Source: Mojavia pulchra JT2-VF2 (GTDB lineage: Bacteria > Cyanobacteriota > Cyanobacteriia > Cyanobacteriales > Nostocaceae). Taken from it: DNA of 64,000 nucleotides. Of the stretch, positions 26,935 through 38,583 are shown piece after piece; the first letter of the stretch is position 1; the number at the start of each line of letters is the position of its first letter. A model generated the notes under the pieces. The model ran no database searches and was not told the DNA's origin. It saw nothing but the letters and a program-made list of their open reading frames with translations. The stretch is taken from contig JAHHHN010000001.1 of the NCBI GenBank assembly GCA_019359325.1, positions 372,001-436,000 on the forward strand. Reading direction: 5' to 3'. The position numbers and the translations under genes were made by a program.

Positions 26935-28788
26935 TTATTTACTAAAGCTATAGATTTTTTGAGTTTCTAAGCGATCGCATATAGAAGAAGGCAGTGTATC
27001 AGCTAAGAAAGTCTGGCGATCAAGTTGGACTTGTAAATTAGTTAGGGGGTCGCTACCAGAAGAAATCAAAAATTCTAACTTTTGGATGTAAGGCAAAGTA
27101 GCTAGCTTGTCCAAAATTTGGAAGATTGCTTCTAGGTAAGGATGACCGCTTTGTTGATACCAATCACAGGCAGCAATTTTTGCTTGATCAAAACCCAAGT
27201 GTACAGTCAAGGATGGCTTGTCAAATAAAGCGATCGCTAGCGGACGCGCTTCTTCTTGGAGCAATAAATGATGATCTTTCGCTAAATGGCGCAATTTCTC
27301 CAAGCGTTCATAGCGTTTTGTCACCAATTGCGGATCATCTTGCCAGTGAATCGCCACTGTCACCAGATAAGTCTGCAACAGCATATGGCCTAGCTTTTTC
27401 GCTTTCGTTTCCAGGTAATAGGAGTTGTGGTCATTAGCCTCAATCAATAGCGGTACGCGATCAACAACTTCCAAACCATAGCCTTTGACTCCGGCAATCT
27501 TGCGAGGATTATTAGTAATTAAGCGAATCTTTTTCATGCCCAAGTCCATGAGCATTTGCGCGCCCATACCATAATCTCGCAAGTCAGCGGGAAATCCCAA
27601 GCGCTCGTTTGCCTCGACGGTATCCAGTCCCATATCCTGCAACGAGTAAGCTTTGAGCTTATTAATCAATCCAATTCCCCGGCCTTCTTGCCGTAGGTAG
27701 ACCACTACACCTTGACCAGCAGATTCAATCATTTTCAGTGCTGCTTCCAACTGCATTCGACAGTCACAGCGCAAAGAACCCAAAGCGTCGCCAGTTAAAC
27801 ATTCTGAATGCATCCGCACCATCACTGGCTCGTTTTTAAAACTTGCGGGATCGCCTTTGACAATGGCAACGTGTTCGGAATTATCTAAGGTGTGGCGGTA
27901 AGCGTAGATTTTGAAATGACCGAACTGGGTAGGCAGATCGGCAATAGTTTCGCGGGTAATTAAGCGATCATGTTGTAGGCGGTAACTGATTAAATCAGCA
28001 ATACTAATAATTTTGAGATGGTGAAGGTGAGCATACTCAATTAGCTGAGGCAATCGCGCCATTGAACCATTGGAGTTTTGAATTTCACAAATTACCCCAG
28101 CTGGGTATAGTCCTGCTAACCGAGATAAGTCTACAGCCGCTTCTGTATGCCCTGCCCGTTTCAGTACGCCTCCCGCCTTCGCGCGAATCGGGAAAATGTG
28201 GCCAGGACGACGTAAATCTGTGGGTTTTGTAGCTGGGTTAAGAGCAACTTGGATAGTGCGAGCGCGGTCTTCTGCTGAGATCCCAGTAGTTACGCCCAAA
28301 TCAGGGCCTGCGTCAATACTGACGGTGAAAGCAGTTTGGTTAGTATCTGTTATATTACTCACCATTAATGGCAAGTCTAGTTCATCTAGGCGATCGCCTG
28401 TCATCGCCAGACAAATTAGCCCTCTTGCCTCCACCGCCATGAAATTGATCATATCAGGCGTAGCAAATTGAGCAGCACAAATCAAGTCACCTTCATTCTC
28501 TCTATTTTCGTCATCTACTACTACGATGACACGACCAGCTTTCAACTCTGCTAAGGCAGCGTCAATAGAATCAAACTTAAAAGGTTGGTTTGAGACGTTA
28601 GTAACGTCTTGGGTCGATGCTGCGGGAACCTTTCCCGACCCAGACGATTTTTGAAAGGCTTTCCCTACTTGAGGAGCCACTCCAGTGCTCTGGTCGCCAG
28701 AGTTTAGGGGAGTGGCGTGCGGCTGCCGTCTAGTCTTAGGCTTTGACACAGAGAATTTCCAGCTTCCAAAAGTAAATTTTTTTAACAA
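26935..28788 (-). CDS. ribBA: RibBA: DHBP synthase / GTP cyclohydrolase II
   Basis: This bifunctional enzyme starts riboflavin synthesis from ribulose 5-phosphate and GTP. The DHBP synthase part runs from about 70 to 270 with [10 protein letters not shown] (92-101) and [14 protein letters not shown] cyclohydrolase II follows from about 277, with zinc Cys motif [15 protein letters not shown] and catalytic [12 protein letters not shown]-terminal extension of about 130 residues lies beyond the catalytic core. The 617-aa length exceeds the roughly 555 usual in cyanobacteria because residues 1-69 are extra; residues 25-59 are encoded by palindromic dispersed repeats. No later in-frame ATG precedes the catalytic domain, so 28788 is accepted. 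Confidence 0.93.
   Translation of the reverse strand: MLKKFTFGSWKFSVSKPKTRRQPHATPLNSGDQSTGVAPQVGKAFQKSSGSGKVPAASTQDVTNVSNQPFKFDSIDAALAELKAGRVIVVVDDENRENEGDLICAAQFATPDMINFMAVEARGLICLAMTGDRLDELDLPLMVSNITDTNQTAFTVSIDAGPDLGVTTGISAEDRARTIQVALNPATKPTDLRRPGHIFPIRAKAGGVLKRAGHTEAAVDLSRLAGLYPAGVICEIQNSNGSMARLPQLIEYAHLHHLKIISIADLISYRLQHDRLITRETIADLPTQFGHFKIYAYRHTLDNSEHVAIVKGDPASFKNEPVMVRMHSECLTGDALGSLRCDCRMQLEAALKMIESAGQGVVVYLRQEGRGIGLINKLKAYSLQDMGLDTVEANERLGFPADLRDYGMGAQMLMDLGMKKIRLITNNPRKIAGVKGYGLEVVDRVPLLIEANDHNSYYLETKAKKLGHMLLQTYLVTVAIHWQDDPQLVTKRYERLEKLRHLAKDHHLLLQEEARPLAIALFDKPSLTVHLGFDQAKIAACDWYQQSGHPYLEAIFQILDKLATLPYIQKLEFLISSGSDPLTNLQVQLDRQTFLADTLPSSICDRLETQKIYSFSK
28612..28716. repeat. Palindromic dispersed repeats inside ribBA
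   Basis: Two hairpins are seen: gccactcc ... ctctgg-tcg-ccagag ... ggagtggc (28676-28716) and gggtcgatgctgcgggaa / tttcccgaccc (28612-28641). They lie within the 5' end of ribBA and keep its frame open. Confidence 0.8.
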
Positions 28789-29208
28789 TTTCTTCTTTTA
28801 GATTGTAGCTCCTTTACAAGGCAGAGAAGTAGACTAGCAATGATTTGATAACATGGCGAAAATTTCTGCCTAAAATTGGGACTTAGTACTCAATTGCAGT
28901 AATAAGCCGTCAGCGAGGGTATACCGCGATCGCTCATTCCATCCCAAAGGATGAGGTATTTAGCGAAATTGGGATTTTCCCAATACCCTATTCCCAACGT
29001 TCTAAGCCGGTGGACAGCATTTTCTCCATATATTTGGAAGAAGCAAGCTCAAAAACCGACTTTTTCTGAAAGTGTAAAATCTATTTACTATTTAAGTGCG
29101 GAGTCACCTCCAGCTTAAGTTTGTGGTGATTGTGCGCTACGCGTCTGGTCGCTGATATTGTTGATAGCTAAGAACTGATTAAACAAAAGTGGATAAGGAT
29201 CTCAAATC
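28789..29208. other. Divergent ribBA-argC intergenic region
   Basis: This 420-bp region must hold promoters for both genes. It contains a HIP1-like ccgcgatcgct and a short repeat gggattttcccaataccc. I looked for an FMN riboswitch before ribBA and saw none. Confidence 0.5.
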
Positions 29209-30267
29209 ATGAGCGAATTTAGACGCGTACCCGTTGGGATTGTTGGCGCGTCAGGCTATGGCGGAGTGCAGCTAGTACGACTACTGATGGATCATCCAGA
29301 AGTCGAACTAGTTTATTTAGGCGGTGAGAGCAGTGCTGGCAAATCCTTTGGGGATCTCTACCCACATTTGGCTCATGCAGTTAAGCTGCCAATAGAGGCA
29401 GTAGAACCAGAACTCATTGCTCACCGTTGTGAAGTGGTGTTTCTCTCTTTACCAAATGGTCTGGCTTGCCAAATTACACCTAAACTCTTAGAAAAAGGAT
29501 GTAAAGTACTAGATCTAAGTGCCGACTATCGATTTAGTGATTTGGCAACCTATACCACTTGGTATGGCACTGAAAGAAGCGATCAAACAACTGCTGCTAC
29601 AGCAGTATACGGATTACCAGAACTTTACCGCGATCGCATTGCCGAATCACAGCTTGTTGGCTGTCCTGGTTGCTATCCTACCGCTAGCCTTCTGGCACTT
29701 TCACCACTCCTGAAGCAAGGCTTAATTGTGCCCGAAACTGCGATTATCGATGCTAAGTCTGGTACTTCCGGTGGTGGACGGCAAGCCAAAGTCAATTTTT
29801 TACTAGCTGAGGCAGATAACTCTCTGGCAGCATACGGTGTAGGACGTCACCGCCATACCCCGGAAATTGAGCAGGTTTGCAGCGATCTCGCAGGGCACGA
29901 AGTCACAATTCAATTTACACCACACTTAATCCCAATGGTGCGCGGAATTTTAGCCACTGTATATGCCACACTGCGAGATCCCGGTTTAGTGCGCGATGAC
30001 CTGATCACAATTTTCACAGCCTTCTACCGTAACTCTCCTTGGGTGAAAATTTGCGATAGTGGTATTTACCCCCAAACCAAATGGGCTAGTGGCAGTAATC
30101 TTTGTTATATCGGTTTAGAAGTGGATCGGCGCACTGGTCGTGTGATTGCCATGTCAGCAATTGATAACTTAATCAAAGGACAGGCAGGCCAAGCAATTCA
30201 GTGTTTAAATCTTATGATGGGTTGGGATGAAACCTTGGGGTTGCCCAAGTTGGGATTTTATCCGTAG
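29209..30267 (+). CDS. argC: N-acetyl-gamma-glutamyl-phosphate reductase
   Basis: ArgC makes N-acetylglutamate semialdehyde with NADPH in arginine synthesis. The dinucleotide motif GASGYGG is at 13-19. The catalytic Cys155 is in [19 protein letters not shown] and [13 protein letters not shown] fit the substrate-binding loop. The 352-aa length is standard. The downstream gene eno is convergent and separated by repeats, so argC is monocistronic here. Confidence 0.97.
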   Translation: MSEFRRVPVGIVGASGYGGVQLVRLLMDHPEVELVYLGGESSAGKSFGDLYPHLAHAVKLPIEAVEPELIAHRCEVVFLSLPNGLACQITPKLLEKGCKVLDLSADYRFSDLATYTTWYGTERSDQTTAATAVYGLPELYRDRIAESQLVGCPGCYPTASLLALSPLLKQGLIVPETAIIDAKSGTSGGGRQAKVNFLLAEADNSLAAYGVGRHRHTPEIEQVCSDLAGHEVTIQFTPHLIPMVRGILATVYATLRDPGLVRDDLITIFTAFYRNSPWVKICDSGIYPQTKWASGSNLCYIGLEVDRRTGRVIAMSAIDNLIKGQAGQAIQCLNLMMGWDETLGLPKLGFYP

Positions 30268-30270
30268 ATC

Positions 30271-30313
30271 GGGATTGGGGATTAGGGATTGGGTATTGGG
30301 TATTGGGTATTGG
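30271..30313. repeat. Heptamer tandem repeat (gggtatt)
   Basis: About six units of gggtatt / gggatta stand 4 bp after the argC stop codon. Confidence 0.8.
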
Positions 30314-30350
30314 ATAAAGAAGACACGGAGCAAGAGTTAATCATGGTTCT

Positions 30351-30468
30351 TTCCCCTTGTCCCCTTGTCTCCCCTGCTCCCTGCACAAGCTGCTTTTTCC
30401 TAGTCCCCAGTCCCCAGTCCCTAGTCCCCAATTCCCAGTCCCTAGTCCCCAATTCCCAATCCCCAGCC
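30351..30468. repeat. C/T-rich heptamer repeat after eno
   Basis: These are degenerate copies of tccccag, tccctag and tcccaat. On the minus strand this occupies the 3' flank of eno directly after the stop codon; no normal terminator was found there. Confidence 0.8.
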
Positions 30469-30469
30469 T

Positions 30470-31798
<1,329 letters not shown>

Positions 31799-32033
31799 TT
31801 ACGGTCGATCGCATCCAGACCAGTGGTTTAGCCCAATCGCTAGCATAGGCGTTTAGGGGACTTTGTTGGCTGAGATTAAAGAAGATTTTCAAAGATTTTA
31901 GAATTCAATTTTTAAATTCACTGTTTGATTAAACCTGTGGATAAATTTAGGATGCCTTCAATCTCCCTCCATCAGCCCCTTGTAAAATGTTGGCAGAAAT
32001 AACTATTCAACAGAGCAAAAACAAAAGGTCATT

Positions 32034-32465
32034 ATGCGCTTACTACACACGATGCTACGAGTGGGCAATCTTGAAGAGTCTCTGAAATTCTACGGTGATG
32101 TCCTGGGAATGAAATTGTTACGTCGAAAAGATTATCCAGAGGGAAAATTTACGCTAGCTTTTGTTGGCTATGGAGACGAAAGCGACAATACAGTTCTAGA
32201 ACTAACCTACAACTGGGGGACAGAAAAGTATGAATTGGGTAATGCTTACGGTCACATTGCTATTGGTGTTGATGATATTTATGCAACCTGTGAAGAAATC
32301 CGAAATCGTGGCGGTAAAGTAGTGCGCGAACCAGGCCCAATGAAACACGGTTCAACGGTAATTGCTTTTGTGGAAGATCCAGATGGGTATAAAGTTGAAC
32401 TTATTCAAGTAGGTACTCAAGGATCGGCTGTTAAACAGGAATCAGAAAAACTTGTGACGCAGTAA
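32034..32465 (+). CDS. gloA: Lactoylglutathione lyase (glyoxalase I)
   Basis: Glyoxalase I isomerises the methylglyoxal-glutathione hemithioacetal. All four metal ligands are present at His5, Glu56, His74 and Glu122, the same numbering as the E. coli enzyme. The protein is 143 aa with two glyoxalase beta-alpha-beta-beta-beta modules. The start ATG at 32034 follows aaaaggtcatt. It stands alone on the plus strand. Confidence 0.95.
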   Translation: MRLLHTMLRVGNLEESLKFYGDVLGMKLLRRKDYPEGKFTLAFVGYGDESDNTVLELTYNWGTEKYELGNAYGHIAIGVDDIYATCEEIRNRGGKVVREPGPMKHGSTVIAFVEDPDGYKVELIQVGTQGSAVKQESEKLVTQ

Positions 32466-33084
32466 AGTTCAATAATCCCACAGGTGATCAAGTTAAGCGT
32501 GAAGCAATGCCTGCACTCCAAAATTTTTTTGAGCTATTTAATTTTAATTTCAAGCTAAGAGGCTGAGTTTGTCAGGCATTGCGATCGCTATCAAGGATCA
32601 TGCTGGTGTAGTATTTGCTATTACTAGGCAAAAATCAACCAAATTCAATCATAGATAGTGGTTTATTTAGCCATATCCTTCCCAAACAAGTCTAAAAATA
32701 AAAGATTTATCAAGTAACAAATTCACCTGACATTTCCTAAGCTGGGCAATTGGTTTGATTCAATAACATTATCATCTGGCGAAGTAACCCCAGAATGCTG
32801 TTTTCGTTTTAGATTAGAAAATAGATGATGAGTCAAGCTATTAGCAATTACCGATTTTAAATTGCAACTACAGATACACGCGGATACATACCGAGAATGT
32901 TTGGATATTTATTGGGGGGGTGGAAACTAGCAACTTTGAAGTATGTAGCAGCATTTTCATTTTAGGCTAGAGCTATAAGAGTATCGCTACGCAACTTGTG
33001 CGTCTTGTGCCTTTATCCAGCCCCAATCGTCACTTCCTACAATAAAATCCCAAAATCTAAATTCCAAACTAAAAAATTCTAAAG
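32466..33084. other. Intergenic region before clpB, no gene
   Basis: This is 619 bp with no coding frame of note. A stretch ttggggggg stands near 32921, and a HIP1 site at about 32581. The promoter of clpB must lie here, but no CIRCE-type inverted repeat was seen. Confidence 0.5.
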
Positions 33085-35754
33085 ATGCAACCTACAGATC
33101 CCAATAAATTTACTGATAAAGCCTGGGAAGCAATTGTAAAATCCCAAGATATAGTCCGTGCTTATCAACAACAGCAATTAGACGTTGAACATTTAATTAT
33201 TGCTCTGTTAGAAGAACCAACTAGTCTAGCAATACGTATTCTCGCAAGAGCTGAGGTCGATCCGCTGCGCTTACAACAGCAACTAGAAGCATTTACCCAA
33301 CGTCAGCCCAAAGTTGGCAAAAGCGATCAGCTCTACCTCGGTCGTAGTTTAGATGTGATGCTTGACCGCGCCGAGGAAATTAGAGTGCGGATGAAAGATT
33401 CCTACATTTCTGTAGAACATATACTCTTGGCTTTTGCCGATGATGAACGCATCGGGCGAAGGCTACTCAAGGGTTTTAACGCGGAACCCGCCAAACTAGA
33501 AGCTACGATTAAAAACGTTCGCGGTAGCCAAAAGGTTACAGATCAAAGTCCAGAGTCTCGTTATGAAGCCTTACAAAAATTTGGCAGAGACTTGACAGAA
33601 CAGGCAAAAGCTGGAAAGCTCGACCCAGTAATTGGGCGTGATGACGAAATTCGTCGGGTAATCCAAGTATTATCCCGCCGTAGTAAAAATAATCCAGTAT
33701 TAATTGGTGAACCTGGGGTAGGAAAAACAGCGATCGCTGAAGCTTTGGCACAACGTATGGTCAACGGGGACGTTCCTGAGTCCTTAAAAAACCGCCAGCT
33801 CATCTCTTTAGATATTGGGAGTTTAATTGCTGGAGCCAAATATCGAGGTGAATTTGAAGACCGCTTAAAAGCTGTCCTCCGGGAAGTTACGGAATCGAAC
33901 GGTCAAATAGTTCTATTTATCGATGAACTGCACACCGTTGTTGGTACTGGTTCCAATCAGCAAGGGGCGATGGATGCGGGTAATTTACTTAAACCAATGC
34001 TGGCAAGAGGAGAATTGCGTTGTATTGGGGCTACTACCCTTGATGAATACCGCAAATATATCGAAAAAGATGCAGCCCTAGAACGTCGCTTTCAGCAAGT
34101 GTTTGTCGATCAGCCAAGTGTGGAAAATACTATTTCCATTCTTCGGGGATTGAAAGAACGTTATGAAGTTCATCACAACGTTAAAATTTCTGATTCCGCA
34201 TTGGTAGCAGCAGCAACTCTATCAGCACGTTACATTTCTGACCGCTTCTTGCCAGATAAAGCCATTGACTTGGTGGATGAGGCAGCAGCACAGCTAAAAA
34301 TGGAGATTACCTCCAAACCCGCAGAGTTGGAAACTATTGATCGCCGCCTGATGCAGCTAGAAATGGAAAAGCTGTCATTGGCGGGAGAAGACAAAGTGGC
34401 TGCGCCAACGAGAGAGCGTTTGCAGCGAATTGAAGATGAAATCGCCAATCTAACCGAAAAGCAGCAAGATTTAAATGGACAATGGCAAGGTGAAAAGCAG
34501 CTATTGGAAGCGATCAGTGCCTTAAAGAAAGAAGAAGATGCACTGCGAGTCCAAATTGAGCAAGCAGAACGAGCCTATGATTTAAATAAAGCTGCCCAGC
34601 TGAAGTATGGCAAATTGGAGGGAGTGCAGCGCGATCGCGAAGCCAAAGAAGCGGAACTTTTAGAAATTCAAAGCGCAGGTTCGACTCTACTTAGGGAACA
34701 AGTCACCGAAGCTGATATTGCCGAAATCGTCGCTAAGTGGACAGGAATCCCTGTCAATCGCCTACTAGAGTCAGAACGGCAAAAATTGCTGCAACTAGAA
34801 AGCCATTTGCATCAACGAGTCATTGGACAACAAGAAGCCGTAGCAGCCGTAGCAGCGGCAATTCGACGCGCCCGTGCTGGAATGAAAGACCCCGGCCGCC
34901 CGATTGGTTCATTTCTGTTTATGGGTCCCACAGGTGTAGGCAAAACCGAACTAGCCCGTGCTTTAGCTCAGTTTCTCTTTGATTCTGATGATGCACTAGT
35001 GCGCCTAGATATGTCCGAGTATATGGAAAAACACTCGGTTTCCCGCCTTGTAGGAGCGCCTCCAGGATATGTTGGTTATGAAGAAGGTGGTCAACTTTCC
35101 GAGGTGGTTCGCCGTCATCCCTATTCAGTCGTGCTATTGGATGAAGTAGAAAAGGCACATCCAGATGTGTTCAATATTTTATTACAAGTGTTAGATGATG
35201 GTAGAATTACTGACTCGCAAGGCAGAACAGTAGATTTCCGCAACACCGTCATAGTAATGACTAGTAACATCGGCAGTGAATATATCTTAGATGTGTCTGG
35301 CGATGATAGTAAGTATGAATTGATGCGGAGCCGGGTGACAGATGCCCTGCGATCGCACTTCCGCCCAGAATTTCTCAACCGTGTCGATGACATCATCCTC
35401 TTCCACACCCTCAGCCGTTCAGAAATGCGGCATATTATCCGCATTCAACTTAAGCGAGTAGAAAATCTTCTCAGAGAGCAAAAAATCTCTTTTGATATTT
35501 CTGCACCTGCCTGTGACTACCTTGTAGAGGCAGGCTATGATCCAGTTTATGGCGCACGCCCCTTGAAACGGGCTATACAGAGAGAAATCGAAAACCCCAT
35601 TGCCACCAAGTTATTGGAGAATACCTTTATCTCTGGAGACACAATTTACATTGACAAGGGAGAAAACGGGCTGACTTTTAGCAAAAAAATGCTTGTTAAG
35701 GTATCAGCCGCGCAAAATACTGTTAAGTTGTTGGGGTCATCACCTGAGTCGTGA
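33085..35754 (+). CDS. clpB: ClpB-type disaggregase (Hsp100)
   Basis: ClpB is a hexameric AAA+ chaperone that with DnaK rescues aggregated protein. The Clp-N domain (1-150) is followed by NBD1 with Walker A GEPGVGKT at 208-215, the coiled-coil middle domain at about 400-525, and NBD2 with GPTGVGKT at 614-621, then the C-terminal oligomerisation domain. The 889-aa length is slightly over the usual 860-875. Cyanobacteria often carry two clpB genes; I cannot tell which one this is. No ClpP-binding IGF/IGL loop is apparent. Confidence 0.96.
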   Translation: MQPTDPNKFTDKAWEAIVKSQDIVRAYQQQQLDVEHLIIALLEEPTSLAIRILARAEVDPLRLQQQLEAFTQRQPKVGKSDQLYLGRSLDVMLDRAEEIRVRMKDSYISVEHILLAFADDERIGRRLLKGFNAEPAKLEATIKNVRGSQKVTDQSPESRYEALQKFGRDLTEQAKAGKLDPVIGRDDEIRRVIQVLSRRSKNNPVLIGEPGVGKTAIAEALAQRMVNGDVPESLKNRQLISLDIGSLIAGAKYRGEFEDRLKAVLREVTESNGQIVLFIDELHTVVGTGSNQQGAMDAGNLLKPMLARGELRCIGATTLDEYRKYIEKDAALERRFQQVFVDQPSVENTISILRGLKERYEVHHNVKISDSALVAAATLSARYISDRFLPDKAIDLVDEAAAQLKMEITSKPAELETIDRRLMQLEMEKLSLAGEDKVAAPTRERLQRIEDEIANLTEKQQDLNGQWQGEKQLLEAISALKKEEDALRVQIEQAERAYDLNKAAQLKYGKLEGVQRDREAKEAELLEIQSAGSTLLREQVTEADIAEIVAKWTGIPVNRLLESERQKLLQLESHLHQRVIGQQEAVAAVAAAIRRARAGMKDPGRPIGSFLFMGPTGVGKTELARALAQFLFDSDDALVRLDMSEYMEKHSVSRLVGAPPGYVGYEEGGQLSEVVRRHPYSVVLLDEVEKAHPDVFNILLQVLDDGRITDSQGRTVDFRNTVIVMTSNIGSEYILDVSGDDSKYELMRSRVTDALRSHFRPEFLNRVDDIILFHTLSRSEMRHIIRIQLKRVENLLREQKISFDISAPACDYLVEAGYDPVYGARPLKRAIQREIENPIATKLLENTFISGDTIYIDKGENGLTFSKKMLVKVSAAQNTVKLLGSSPES

Positions 35755-35778
35755 ACTCAATACATCACCTAAACAGTG

Positions 35779-35819
35779 CTGAGTTAAAAGTGCTGAGTAC
35801 GGAAGCACTTTTAACTCAG
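35779..35819. repeat. Perfect 16-bp inverted repeat after clpB
   Basis: The palindrome ctgagttaaaagtgct (35779-35794) and its exact complement (35804-35819) are separated by 9 nt. There is no T-run, so it may be a dispersed repeat rather than a terminator, although it lies 25 bp after the clpB stop. Confidence 0.8.
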
Positions 35820-35906
35820 TACATATAGCATTTACTATATTTGGGTAATAAAGAATACAGTGAATAAAATAGCAAGAGCAAATTGACCGTCTTGGAGGCG
35901 TCAATT

Positions 35907-36155
35907 ATGAAAATTATTCAAGCTCTTGCTCGTTATTTCCCTGATCAATGTGGCGGAATTCAAGTCAACCTGAACGAGTTAATCCCAGAACTGCGATCGC
36001 ATGGCATAGAAATCAAGATAGCAGCGGCTAGTAATGGTTCACCACTCTTACCCAATCCCCAATCCCTAATCCCCATTACCCCTTATCCCCAGAGGGGGCC
36101 CCACCTTCCCCAGCCCGTTTTATTTTTTAAAGCATCTCTAAAAGTAACTGTTTAG
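35907..36155 (+). pseudogene. Truncated 5' stub of a GT4 glycosyltransferase
   Basis: The first 45 codons from ATG 35907 read MKIIQALARYFPDQCGGIQV and go on NLNELIPELRSHGIEIKIAA, a typical N-terminal GT4 strand-turn-helix with the GG motif. After about 36045 the frame runs into a C-rich heptamer repeat (36051-36090) and then into the 3' end of the convergent gene, so the catalytic body is missing. It is probably the remainder of a deleted gene of the neighbouring glycosyltransferase cluster. Confidence 0.65.
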
Positions 36156-37299
36156 CTGTACTACCAGCAACTTCCCAGTTAAGACGATATAAATACTCAT
36201 TGAATGATGACATAGCTAATCGTTCATATTCGTGGTAGTGAGTTAAATAGTGAACTATATAATTACAATAGTCTTCAATTGGTGCATCAACAGCAAAAGT
36301 TTTCCCATTAATATCATCTTTAATTACAGTTGGTATCCCTGCTATTTTTGTTGTTAAACAAGGTACACCAAAAGCGTTTGCTTCTACCAAAACATGAGGA
36401 TTAGTATCTGCTCTAGTAGGTAACATCAGAAAATGAGAATCACCTATCAATTTACGCATCCGAGATAACCCATCGGGTGTAGACTTATTAATATATCCCA
36501 ATGGCTTCACAAAACTTGGTAATGGTTCTTCAGAAACAGGTTGGCATCCTATAATTGTTAATTCTGCTTCAAAACCTATTTTGTTTAATTGTTTAGTTAC
36601 TGCGAGGGCAATATCTCCACCTTTTCTATGCCAAAATACACCAGAGAAAAGTAATTTGCATGTTGTTTTGACCCTTGATTTAACTAAATTTCTAATATCT
36701 GAAAATGTTCTTTCTGGCTTGATTTCTATATTGGCCCCTCTAGGTATTACACGAATTTTTGACCTATCTATTTCATAAGTTTTAACTACAGTTTCCACCG
36801 CCCATTCTGAGGTAACTATAAGTAATTTACATTTTTCCAATGCAGCTTTTTCTATTTTATAAATGTTATTTTTAGTTTCCTGGCAAAGATTACTCAGATA
36901 AGGAAAAAAATTAATTAACTCTGCTAAGGTTGTATCTATCCACAAAACTATTGGCTGCTGACATTCTAGGTAGGCAGTAGGGGTTGCTCCTTCTGGAGAA
37001 ATAATAATATCGCTATCCAAATGAGCTAATTTTTGGGCTATCTGTTTGGCATAATTTTGACAAACAATTGGTTCAACCCAATTGTAGTAATCTGTTTTAA
37101 ATAAGTGGTGATAAAATAACCATTTACTTCTGGTTAACCAAGTCAAATTATTTTGTAGTGGCCCTAAATAGTCAATAAAAATATCTTGATTTGTTAATGT
37201 TTTAGCAATAAAATTACTTGCGCCATAATTACCGCCATGATATCTGGGCCAACTAGCAGGATTTTGGACATCATAAGTCGTAACATAAGCAATTTTCAT
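36127..37299 (-). CDS. Glycosyltransferase family 4 protein
   Basis: This 390-aa GT-B glycosyltransferase has an N-terminal acceptor domain, with IISPEGATPTAYLECQQPIV near 95-115. The C-terminal sugar-nucleotide domain starts with KLLFSGVFWHRKGGDIALAV (about 213-232). The retaining GT4 motif is LPTRADTNPHVLVEANAFGVP, with EANAFG at the usual position. The acceptor and sugar are unknown. Its start overlaps the stop of the next upstream glycosyltransferase gene by 4 bp, so the two are cotranscribed and probably act in one polysaccharide or glycolipid pathway. Confidence 0.87.
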   Translation of the reverse strand: MKIAYVTTYDVQNPASWPRYHGGNYGASNFIAKTLTNQDIFIDYLGPLQNNLTWLTRSKWLFYHHLFKTDYYNWVEPIVCQNYAKQIAQKLAHLDSDIIISPEGATPTAYLECQQPIVLWIDTTLAELINFFPYLSNLCQETKNNIYKIEKAALEKCKLLIVTSEWAVETVVKTYEIDRSKIRVIPRGANIEIKPERTFSDIRNLVKSRVKTTCKLLFSGVFWHRKGGDIALAVTKQLNKIGFEAELTIIGCQPVSEEPLPSFVKPLGYINKSTPDGLSRMRKLIGDSHFLMLPTRADTNPHVLVEANAFGVPCLTTKIAGIPTVIKDDINGKTFAVDAPIEDYCNYIVHYLTHYHEYERLAMSSFNEYLYRLNWEVAGSTAKQLLLEML

Positions 37300-38366
37300 A
37301 AACTACATTTGCTGTGATTTTTTTTAGTACAAATATTTTCAAAGTATTGGATAGTTTTCTTGGCTAAAACTTGCCATTCTAAATTCTCTAGATTAGCTTG
37401 TAGCGATCGCTCTCCTTGAATAGCCCAATCTAAGGCTGTAGCCAAAACTTCTGTAGTCAACTCTCCAGAGTACAATTTCACCCACTCTACCCCCACCAGT
37501 TCTTGTAGTTCTTTCATTGAACCCTTATCAGGCACTAATATAGGAGAATCAAAAGACAAAGCAAGTATTGCACTACCTGAGTTCAAAATTTCTTGAAAAG
37601 GTAATACTACTAAATCAGCTGCATGGAAATATATTTGTAATTGTTCATCAGGAATAAAAGAGAAACGCAATTTTACCTTGGAATCATTACCTGCTAAGTT
37701 CGATATCTGAGTACCTAGCTCTGGAGCTTCAATTTTACCTGCTATCAACAATATCCAAGCAGCGGGATCTAACTCTCGAAAAACCTGCACTAAATGAGGA
37801 ACGTTTTTGTAGTAGTCAATATATCCTAAGAATAAAAGTAAATGATAATTAGGAGGAATATCTAAATTTGATCTAGCTGCTTCACGAGTAATTTTATTAG
37901 GGTAAATCTGCCGATAATGACCATGAATAATAACGCTATGAGGAATATATTGCAAACTAGGAAAAGTTTTTTCTGCTAATTCTTTACCCATTTTGCTATG
38001 ACTAATACAACCATCCACCTGCTTAATGAACTTCGACTGAAACCAATCCGCTAGTTGAGGATGTAATAGAGAATGAGGATACTCATCGTGAATAGTCCAA
38101 ATAATTTTTGTCCCCCTAACCTTAGCCCAATTTATAGCTAATAATAGTGTAATTGCCCGCAAAAGAGCCACAACTGATTTAGGGTGACGCAATATAGTTT
38201 CAGTTGGCCAGTGCAAATGAAAAATATCATAGTGTTGGCGAAAAAGCTTACTAAAAGTAAATTCTTCAACTATCACGCCCTGTTCAAGTATATGTGAATA
38301 CAATAGCCAGTTATAGGGATTTTTGTACTTAGTTTTAAATGCTGGCCAGGCAATAATTTTCATCAA
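37296..38366 (-). CDS. Glycosyltransferase family 4-like protein
   Basis: A 356-aa GT-B type transferase. IPHSVIIHGHY (about 141-151) and LLLFLGYIDYYKNVPHLV (about 176-193) mark the start of the nucleotide-sugar domain. LVVLPFQEILNSGSAILALSF is near 255-275 and resembles the EX7E region, though the usual two Glu are less clear. GumK-like or mannosyl-transferring relatives are possible. It forms a two-gene unit with the downstream glycosyltransferase gene. Confidence 0.8.
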   Translation of the reverse strand: MMKIIAWPAFKTKYKNPYNWLLYSHILEQGVIVEEFTFSKLFRQHYDIFHLHWPTETILRHPKSVVALLRAITLLLAINWAKVRGTKIIWTIHDEYPHSLLHPQLADWFQSKFIKQVDGCISHSKMGKELAEKTFPSLQYIPHSVIIHGHYRQIYPNKITREAARSNLDIPPNYHLLLFLGYIDYYKNVPHLVQVFRELDPAAWILLIAGKIEAPELGTQISNLAGNDSKVKLRFSFIPDEQLQIYFHAADLVVLPFQEILNSGSAILALSFDSPILVPDKGSMKELQELVGVEWVKLYSGELTTEVLATALDWAIQGERSLQANLENLEWQVLAKKTIQYFENICTKKNHSKCSL

Positions 38367-38583
38367 AAATTACCTATTTAATTCAATCATTAATGATTGT
38401 GCGATACTTCTTTACGAGATACTTTACGAACTGTCGGCTTCGCTATCACTGTTTCCCCGCTACTATAAACGAGTAGGGAAATCCGCATCAGTAATATGGT
38501 GTAAACAAACCTTGATCGGGCAAACGATCGCCACTATTATGCTCTTAAAATTCCCAGTAGGCAAATTTTATTAAACTAGAGTT

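Noticed and set aside
28789-28930. Possible FMN riboswitch before ribBA
   Set aside because: None of the conserved purine-rich RFN segments could be found in this leader.
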